The translations under genes and the position numbers were made by a program. From Glomus cerebriforme (taxonomy: Eukaryota; Glomeromycota; Glomeromycetes; Glomerales; Glomeraceae): DNA of 14,478 bases. The notes beneath the pieces are model-generated. The model had not been told where the DNA came from, made no database searches, and saw nothing but the letters and a program-made list of their open reading frames with translations. The DNA lies in the NCBI GenBank assembly GCA_003550305.1, contig QKYT01000179.1:91971-106448 (forward strand). The letters run 5' to 3'. Below are positions 8,667 through 14,478 of the stretch, piece by piece (the first letter of the stretch is position 1; every line of letters begins with the position of its first letter).

Positions 8667-9637
8667 CATCATCTTTATACTTCTATGCAATATATATTAT
8701 ACATAATAAGACAATTAATTTTTCAGTCATATTATTAGCTAGTAGATCTACTTCTATTGGTTGGAAGTGTAAAGAGTCTTCACAATTATCATATAACATC
8801 AAACTTTTTTAGCTTAATATATTACAAATAAAAAATGTTTAGGGCACTAAGTGATCCGAGCAATGTAGTCAAATATTTTTCTCATAATGATTGGTACAAT
8901 CTTTTAGACTGTACGTACTAATTTTTTATTGTTTGACTGGAGGAAGCATATATATATGTTAATTTAAAAAATATGGATTAGCAAATTATTAGACAATAAG
9001 ATTACCAGTGAAGATCCAAGGACTTTTATTCTCAAACTTTCTCGCATATTCTCAAATTATTATATATATTATTAAAAAAGGCCCACTTGATGATCTTTAC
9101 ATATAGATAGCGTTAAATACTTTTATTGTTAAATTAAGGAGAGGTGGTTAATCAGATTTTCATGATGTGATCATATTAATATAATTTTTTCCAAAAACAT
9201 ATAATAAAATTGATCCTGCAAATTATATAAAAAGGTAATGTTCCTGTTAATGAACTCTTTTATCCATCTTGTGTAAGTAAAATGAAAAAATCAAGCGAAA
9301 TAATCAAACTTACATCATCAATATTATCATTCAAATAAACAAATATATTCTGCAAAGTGATAACAAGGTATGTGCTCAGTTAGCTTCTTGAAACATATCA
9401 TTACGATGTTAATCAATTTTTCTGCCTCTATAGATGTTCCAAAATAAAAGGATATATTGCTCTTCTTGTTATATATCAGCATTTTAATTTTCACTGAGAA
9501 AATCTTTAACAATCATTATGCATACAATAGATGTAGTATTACAAAAATAAATTCCTGTGATGAGATATTATCTTATCTAATCAAATTCATGTATATCATC
9601 AGCATAATAAAATTTATGATAAGCATCTGAATTCTTA
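8667..9637 (-). other. Possible decayed coding sequence, not resolved
   Basis: Minus-strand patches look protein-like, for example EKYLTTLLGSLSALN near 8830-8880, YDNCEDSLHFQPIEVDLLANN near 8730-8795, and NIFVYLNDNIDDVS near 9250-9350. They fall in more than one frame with stops at about the density expected for this base composition. They may be the 3' part of the pseudogene at 9638-10093. No family is recognised. Confidence 0.25.
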
Positions 9638-10093
9638 ATACTTGATGCAGTATTGTACTGGTGATAAAAAAATTAAGCGTCAAATTTCAGGCGAACTGAA
9701 ATATTCTGAAAGTGAGATGTAATGGTAAGTATGAATCGGAAATATTGCATTGATTATTTTTTTTACCTCAGTTGCTAATCTCTCGAACTTATTCTATAGG
9801 TTCAAAATTTCTTAATCTTGAGGAAGTTCTTTTATAGGAAATATTATTTTATATAATATGTGCTGATGAGGTGATATATATACCCAAAAATTTATATGGG
9901 ATAATTTATTTCAGAAATCTGGTGTAGAAAAAAAGTATTGGTGTAAAAATCTAGTAGTTAGTAATAGTGATAGGAAAAAACAATTAGTATAGAAATTTAC
10001 AATAGAGTAAATAAATAACTTGATGTTGAGACTTGCATTAAATGGCCTAGGATCTGTGTACTTCCACTCTCTTGATAGCATCAGATATTTTGC
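9638..10093 (-). pseudogene. Decayed minus-strand gene fragment, unrecognised
   Basis: One frame runs through 152 codons with only four stops (TGA 9911-9913, TAA 9812-9814, TAG 9794-9796, TGA 9680-9682). Sequence this AT-rich should give roughly a dozen by chance. Its first 60 codons (10093 down to 9914) are stop-free. It includes KYTDPRPFNASLNIKLF, PHQHILYKIIFPIKELPQD and NKFERLATEVKKIINAIFP, which read like a folded protein rather than low complexity. I cannot name the family. The upstream end lies at the direct repeat of the poly(A)-bearing insertion, so that insertion may have landed in or next to this gene. Confidence 0.42.
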
Positions 10094-10095
10094 TT

Positions 10096-10111
10096 ATTTC
10101 TCTATCATTTT
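10096..10111. repeat. Target-site duplication, left copy
   Basis: ATTTCTCTATCATTTT occurs here and at 11765-11780, exact over 16 bases. Extending outward, CTTATTTC here and CTCATTTC there differ at one base. Confidence 0.8.
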
Positions 10112-10590
10112 TTTTTTTTTTTGAAGACGCGCTGTATCATGTTCTTTATTAGGTTTATCAATAGACAATGCCTGGTAAATAATACATAAAAAAATATAGA
10201 ACAGAAATAAAACCTCCAACTAAATGGAAAATTCCAACACGTCATATTTACGTAGCATGAGTCCACAGAGTGAGGACTGAAAGCAAGACCTCCTTAGATA
10301 TTAGTATGCTCTGTATCTCCCTTATACCCCAGTGCTAGCACCAAATAAGAAAAAACCTTTCGATCAGTCCTTCCAAATCTCCTCACAAGACACTTGGGTC
10401 TTCTAACTAGTACGATTTGTTATAAGATTTACCAGATCTTTTTAAGAGAAATTATAGAAGCTGGCTACTAGTACCAACCTTCAGAAAAAAAGGCAAAACT
10501 ATCTAATACTAAAACTAAGATACAAAAAAGAAATAAAACCTACTTCTACCTCTACAACTTCCCTACCAAGACCAGTTTCAGGTCACCCTA

Positions 10591-10758
10591 ACGGATACTC
10601 CAGATGAATCGAGTCGACTGCTTATACTGTTTCATCCGAAGGCCATTACCCAGTACCTTTCCCACCTCTTGAGGATGAACACCCCTGGCCATCCCTTCTA
10701 CAACCGCCCCGGTAGGATAAATTCTAAAATAAGCCAATTCCTCACGGTCTGAATGTTC
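10591..10758 (-). pseudogene. Open segment inside the retroposed insertion
   Basis: Between a TAG at 10759-10761 and a TAG at 10588-10590 the minus strand is open for 56 codons. It contains EELAYFRIYPTGAVVEGMAR and GKVLGNGLRMKQYKQSTRF, balanced in composition and protein-like. Upstream, frames near 10840-10960 (for example MVRKTLSTGSGMRCWADQEE from an ATG in a good context at about 10966) could be earlier parts of the same product. There is no ATG at the start of the 56-codon segment, and I do not recognise the protein. It may be a piece of a retroposed gene or of a LINE ORF1, or chance in GC-richer DNA. Confidence 0.3.
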
Positions 10759-11345
10759 CTAATTCCAGTGAATCAAGACGACTACTTACCCAAAAGTTCT
10801 TGGACATGTGCTTTGCAGAGGTAAGCGGAAATATCCAACCCTGTCGAAGAATCCAGATCCTTGATATACCTATTGCAAAAAATATAACATCTCACTTCCA
10901 GTATCCTCTTCCTGATCAGCCCAACACCGCATACCCGACCCTGTACTCAACGTTTTCCGCACCATTTTATTCTTTTTATTAATTTTTCTATTCAACTACA
11001 ATGACGTCACCTTAAGGAGCAAAAATAAGGATCACCATCTGTGAACAAAACCTAGAAATGTGTTACAACAAGGGAACCAATCATCAATAGATGATCAGCT
11101 ATCTATCAAAATTTCCAGTACCCCCTATCTCCCGCCAGAGGACACCTCTCCGCAGTAGTTCTTCCAATTCCACAGCCAAGGTTAGCAGATTCAGTATAGC
11201 GGTATAAGTTTATGTTCTAACGCCAGTTCGGTATTTGTCTTTACGAACCTGAAAATCTTGGTGTCCTTCCACCTTTCCACTAATAAAATGAAATATAAAA
11301 TTATAATAAAGGGAAATATTCACCAAACTTATACTCCAGAAAAGC

Positions 11346-11369
11346 CTCTCCCTGCTGATCCAAGCCCAT
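11346..11369. repeat. Left arm of inner inverted repeat
   Basis: CTCTCCCTGCTGATCCAAGC, continuing to CCAT, is the reverse complement of 11727-11751 with one gap and one or two differences. The two arms are about 360 bases apart. Confidence 0.8.
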
Positions 11370-11726
11370 ACGACAACTCAGTGAAAAATCACTTCACTTC
11401 CAAAGAAACTCTGCGCTAGGCCTGCTCCAGAGTCCACCAGAAGTAGCCACAAGTCCAACCCGTCTGTCTTGTGCACATAGAGCGTATCTTAGAATATCAA
11501 ACGACCGCTCAGGTATCAACTTTTGAGAAAGAAATAGGTGACTAAAAATTATATTAACCTGACTTGTGGAGAACCTTGGTGTGCTGAACACTAAATAACA
11601 AACTTTCTAAACCTCTTTAGTTAAGTCCAACGTTATAGAGCAACTTTTCCTATGACTAAAAGACCACTTTCTTAGGACAAAACAGCTAAAAAGTGCAACT
11701 TTTCTTTCCAAAACTTCTTCGGAGAA

Positions 11727-11751
11727 ATGGGCGTAGGATCAGCAGGGAGAG
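11727..11751. repeat. Right arm of inner inverted repeat
   Basis: ATGGGCGTAGGATCAGCAGG, continuing to GAGAG, lies 13 bases inside the 5' end of the insertion and pairs with 11346-11369. Such an arrangement can come from a 5' inversion during retrotransposition or from two opposed copies. Confidence 0.8.
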
Positions 11752-11764
11752 TTGTCCCGTCCTC

Positions 11765-11780
11765 ATTTCTCTATCATTTT
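11765..11780. repeat. Target-site duplication, right copy
   Basis: ATTTCTCTATCATTTT matches 10096-10111 exactly. Here it is followed by ATTATATAAA rather than a T-run, as expected at the 5' side of a minus-strand insertion. Confidence 0.8.
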
Positions 11781-12070
11781 ATTATATAAAAATAATAAAT
11801 TTCATCTATGATCTATCATTTAATGTTCGTCTTATATGATACTATTATTGTCGATGAAATTCTAAATGAAAAATTATCTATTAGCTTATAAGCTCAGAAT
11901 TGCAAATGAACAACTAAAAAAAAATATTCATAACTCTTAAAATTGCATCTGAAAAAATCAAACTTCGAAATGAATAATAATCTCTTAATCTCACCAGAGA
12001 AAAGAATATGCTATATACCAATAGAGGTATGACTATTAAGAGATAACTTGAATATCCACTGACTCGTAAC
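11781..12070. other. AT-rich spacer
   Basis: This is the flank on the 5' side of the retroposed insertion. The gene fragment at 9638-10093 would be expected to continue here on the minus strand if the insertion had split it, but no clear continuation was seen. A stop-free minus-strand frame (11914-12213) spans part of it and the minisatellite; I regard it as repeat-derived. Confidence 0.4.
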
Positions 12071-12240
12071 TTCATTGCCAATGTCTGATCACATAAAGTC
12101 ATGATGTCTTCTACGTATCCAAAGATACAAGGGAAGCACTTCACTGCCAATATCTGGCTGCATAAAGCCATAGCATCTCCTACATATCTAAGGATAAGAT
12201 ACAAGGGAAGCACCTCACCGCCAATGTCTGGCCGTATGAG
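12071..12240. repeat. Minisatellite, 69-74 base period, about 2.3 copies
   Basis: The word TGCCAATGTCTG recurs at 12076, 12145 (TGCCAATATCTG) and 12219 (CGCCAATGTCTG), 69 and then 74 bases apart. Other shared words are ATACAAGGGAAGCAC and CATAAAG(T/C)CAT. The first unit lacks a short segment (AGGATAAG) seen in the second. It is less AT-rich than its flanks. On the minus strand the units encode a repeated peptide-like motif (LPLYLILRYVGDAMALC and FPCIFGYVEDIMTLC), which could be real or only the result of duplication. Confidence 0.82.
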
Positions 12241-12602
12241 AACTTCAGCATAGTTATATCCTCTGTCACCACATTGAATTTTGTCAAATTGCTATATGAA
12301 GAAATTTCTAACCACTTTTTACTAATTGACAATCAAATAAGTTTTCACATCATTTCTTATTTTAATAAACGATGAATATAAATTCTATCTAAATAACGAT
12401 TGGTTTTTTGTGTTTACAATTTCACAAACACCCCCTGATTTTTGGAAATTGATCTATTATCAGATAATCTGCCTATAATTATAATCTCTGTTCCTGTTGA
12501 CTTTTTTTTAATTTACTCTTTTTTACTTACAAAAAACCTTTTATTCTAAGCATTTACACTTCATGTTATCCAACTTTGAAGGTATACATTTATACTTCAA
12601 AA
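12241..12602. other. AT-rich intergenic stretch
   Basis: No gene or repeat was recognised. It is the likely upstream region of the plus-strand gene that follows, but no promoter element can be assigned. Confidence 0.4.
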
Positions 12603-14345
12603 ATGTCAAAACTCAGAACTGGTAACTCAAACATTATCTATACTATCATTTGAAAAAAGGTAAGTCAATCCTACAATCCTATTTTGGATAAAGATTTATG
12701 ATGACTGGAAAAAGTCACTCGATGTTATTGTAAAGAATGGTACTAAAAAAATTCCAGGTAGTGTGTGTACTTTCTGTAATGAGCTATGTCATATTGACAA
12801 AACCTTTAAAGGCTCTATCATTCTGCAAAGCTGTAAAGATTTATATGAAGATTTTTATGATCAGAACTTTGAGATACAAATCTCCGATAGAGTTCAAGAA
12901 CTAGAGAAAACCTTATTCTCTTCCTAAAATGTATCAAAGCATTTTCAAAAAATAATAAGAGGAAAAAGTGATCGTACAATGACAATAATAAAGAAGTATG
13001 GCAAAGTGAAAAATGTAGTTAATAAAATGTGCAGGTTTTGAATTTAAACTGGATTGAATTAAATCCATGTTATTTAATATGTTATCAATGTTACTTATTT
13101 TTAACTTACCTGTTTATGATATAGCATATTGTTAATGGACAAGATAATGAAAAAATAGAATTCAGTAATGACAAGTCAGATAATCTCTTTATCAGCATAC
13201 TTTAAATATATTAATGCAACCAATACTTGACTATAAGAATAATGATGTGGGTTTAGATTATGATCAAGATAGTAAAAGAATAGAATCCAGTAATGACGAG
13301 TCAGATCTTGAAGATAATAACATAATTGAAGATATTGAAAAACAGATCAAGGTTGAAATTGAAGTTGATCCAAATATATTTGGATCTGTTTCAGAAGATG
13401 TGACAAATGTTTCAAAGTATCCTGATGAAAAAAGCCTAATGGATGTTTGGAAGTTACCTTCTGGAAAAACTGTTGCTGAAGCAATTTGTGATCCTACTAT
13501 TCTTCACAAATCTCAGTAAGTTTCAAATCTTTTATTTTCTTCTTTGCCTTCTATCTAAGCCTGTGTATACTTGTCCATCTATATTACAGCCCATCTAGTC
13601 TGAAAATTATATGTGTTAGAGTAAATATTTGACAATCTGAATGGGTTCAGAAAAATGATTGAAGATACTTACAAGTAAGCATTGAATATCCTAAATGTAC
13701 TGATGTGATTAATCTCTTTAATACTCTGCTTGAAATGGTAATTATCCAAAAGATATTTTTCTGATATAGTATTATAAATAAATATTTGATCCTTATTCAT
13801 TTAATCAACTACAGGACTCATTGACAGAATATACAGAAGTTCTTTATAATAAAAAATTCAACTTCAGGGAAAACAATCAATTGGTATTTGTCATTGATGT
13901 ACTTATATGGTTGTAAGTATTTTTAACTTAAACACTATTTATTGTTCTTATGGTTACTAATTATTATTTTAATTTCAAAGTTTGAAAAGTGTTTAATCCT
14001 ACCAGTGCTTTTCATACCTGAGTCAGTTCTGGGTTCTTTTCTGGTTTATTCTATCCTACAGTATCTTGCCAATGCAAGTGATCTTGATGTCATTTATATA
14101 CTGTAAATATTAAATTGACGGTTCTTTTATTTTTTTTTTATTGTAATAATAATGTATATATTTACAAAAACAGAGGAGAAGCTTATCTTCAGGCAAGTGC
14201 AAACCAACACTTAATCTGATGTGATCTTAAACCAGAAGATGATAAGCCATTGAGTCTCAAAGTTGATGGGATTTTTCAGTCATCTGATATTGAATTTGGA
14301 ATGGTTGAGTTATCTGGTAAACATTTAACTTGTGATTTATTCTAA
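12603..14345 (+). pseudogene. Multi-exon gene of an expanded fungal family, lightly damaged, nuclease-like C-terminus
   Basis: Segments in order: a possible start ATG at 12603; a long frame 12664-13034 with KIYDDWKKSLDVIVKNG, a Cys/His cluster (SVCTFCNELCHIDK) and SKHFQKIIRGKSDR, broken once by TAA 12925-12927; an intron near 13035-13124; an acidic region with SSNDESDLEDNN, then LMDVWKLPSGKTVAEAI (ATG 13214 to 13515); intron 13516-13589; HPSSLKIICVRVNI to NLFNTLLEM (13590-13737, TGA at 13630 and 13660); intron 13738-13814; SLTEYTEVLYNKKFNFRENN (13815-13912); intron 13913-14173; GEAYLQASANQHL and LKVDGIFQSSDIEFGMVELS (14174 to stop 14343-14345, TGA at 14217). Splice phases agree across the last three introns. 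WKLPSGK and the D...E..E-x-x-G-K pattern recall large Rhizophagus families whose C-terminus may be a PD-(D/E)XK-like nuclease; that is resemblance from memory. The Cys/His cluster could be a degenerate BED-type finger. Four in-frame stops argue for a young pseudogene, unless the real exons avoid them. Confidence 0.58.
13140..13306 (+). repeat. Internal coding duplication, 125-base spacing
   Basis: The 42-base block beginning CAAGATAATGAAAAAATAGA at 13140 recurs at 13265 as CAAGATAGTAAAAGAATAGA, and both end in a TCAGAT word. They encode QDNEKIEFSNDKSD and QDSKRIESSNDESD. This acidic stretch was therefore duplicated inside the gene. The first copy is followed by a TAA (ending near 13205), the second by an open frame. 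Confidence 0.78.
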
Positions 14346-14370
14346 TATTTAAAGAATTAGGTTTCTATTC

Positions 14371-14478
14371 GGTTCAGTTCAGTTCAGTATTTGCCAAAAC
14401 TGATACTGAACTGAAATTATCAGTATCGGTATCGGTAATTTACTAAAACATTCGGTTCAGTTTTTGACCAAACTGATA
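14371..14478 (+). mobile_element. GGTTCAGTTCAG-family MITE, partial at window edge
   Basis: It starts GGTTCAGTTCAGTTCAGTAT and matches the reverse complement of 5484-5591 with mostly transition differences. It contains the inner inverted words TCAGTATTTGCCAAAACTGATACTGA and CAGTTTTTGACCAAACTG. It runs off the window. It lies 25 bases after the stop of the preceding gene. Confidence 0.78.

Larger units (their letters stand above)
10112..11764 (-). mobile_element. Retroposed insertion with poly(A) tail, about 1.65 kb, minus orientation
   Basis: Read on the minus strand the insertion starts GAGGACGGGACAACTCTCCC at 11764 and ends in an A-run (T-run 10108-10122 on the plus strand) directly against a 16-base direct repeat. 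Poly(A) plus a target duplication of this size is the hallmark of target-primed reverse transcription by LINE machinery. The sequence is visibly more GC-rich than its surroundings: 29 of 60 bases in 10681-10740 are G or C. No reverse transcriptase or endonuclease motif was found in any minus frame I read, so it is not an autonomous LINE. It may be a nonautonomous (SINE-like) element, a strongly truncated LINE, or a retroposed host transcript. An AT-rich patch near 11281-11330 and an inner inverted repeat suggest a composite. Confidence 0.72.

Noticed and set aside
8432..8812. Plus-strand open frame of 126 codons, the longest continuous frame in the window
   Set aside because: It starts at TTG, is dominated by Tyr, Ile and His from repeated ATACATA words, and has no recognisable domain. 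Its hydrophobic look is a composition effect.
9327..9512. Minus-strand open frame of 61 codons
   Set aside because: It lies in an unresolved decayed region where other frames look equally protein-like. There is no family match and no splice evidence.
10800..10982. Plus-strand open frame of 60 codons inside the retroposed insertion
   Set aside because: It is antisense to the insertion's orientation as given by its poly(A) tail, and overlaps better minus-strand segments.
11394..11480. Possible tRNA-derived SINE promoter (GGTTGGACTTG resembling a B box)
   Set aside because: The match to the B-box consensus is partial, and no A box or cloverleaf could be laid out at the right spacing.
11394..11591. 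Minus-strand open frame of 65 codons (RRVGLVATSGGLWSRPSAEF part)
   Set aside because: It lies in the right orientation for the insertion but starts at GTG, lacks any family features, and lies between inverted-repeat arms. I keep it only as part of the element.

Overview
The window is AT-rich eukaryotic nuclear DNA. It has GT-AG introns of about 70-90 bases, long A and T runs, degenerate tandem repeats, and remnants of protein families that I associate from memory with the arbuscular mycorrhizal fungus Rhizophagus and its relatives (Glomeromycotina). The assignment is inference; there is no rRNA or other marker gene. I find no intact gene of known function. The window reads as a transposon-dense accessory region in which nearly every coding stretch is broken by stops or frameshifts.

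Layout. 1-1256 is a degenerate tandem repeat, period about 120-125 bases, built from short palindromes. 1383-1568 is a short inverted-repeat element with pogo/Tigger-like CAGT ends between TA dinucleotides. 2109-2536 holds 41-base tandem repeats nested in a 173-base higher-order repeat. 2721-3145 is the 3' end of a hAT transposase gene with two introns; 19 ambiguous bases cluster in it. 3880-4242 is an unrecognised two-exon pseudogene remnant. 4335-4597 is an inverted repeat. 4739-5126 is a clean 388-base element with 30-base terminal inverted repeats and TA target duplication. 5457-5591 is a short foldback element whose relative lies at the right edge of the window (14371-14478). 5762-6486 is a decayed pogo/Tigger DDE transposase C-terminus, followed by a hairpin and a 69-base CAGTC-ended unit. 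6794-8084 is a multi-exon pseudogene of a fungal repetitive protein family with a coiled-coil tail.

The second half is different. 9638-10093 (minus) is a decayed coding stretch. Just upstream of it, at 10112-11764, sits a markedly more GC-rich insertion ending in a poly(A) tail (poly-T on + strand) and flanked by a 16-base direct repeat. This is the signature of target-primed (LINE-type) retrotransposition in minus orientation. 12071-12240 is a 69-74 base minisatellite. 12603-14345 is a multi-exon, lightly damaged plus-strand gene of a fungal expanded family, with an acidic middle region and a C-terminal nuclease-like motif.

The genes do not form an operon or pathway. What links them is a shared history of insertion and decay: most in-frame stops could have arisen by C-to-T change, and differences between repeat arms are mainly transitions. 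The most unusual observations are the poly(A)/direct-repeat insertion with its internal inverted repeat, the repeat array with splice-site-like sequences in its units, and the lightly damaged gene at the right end.
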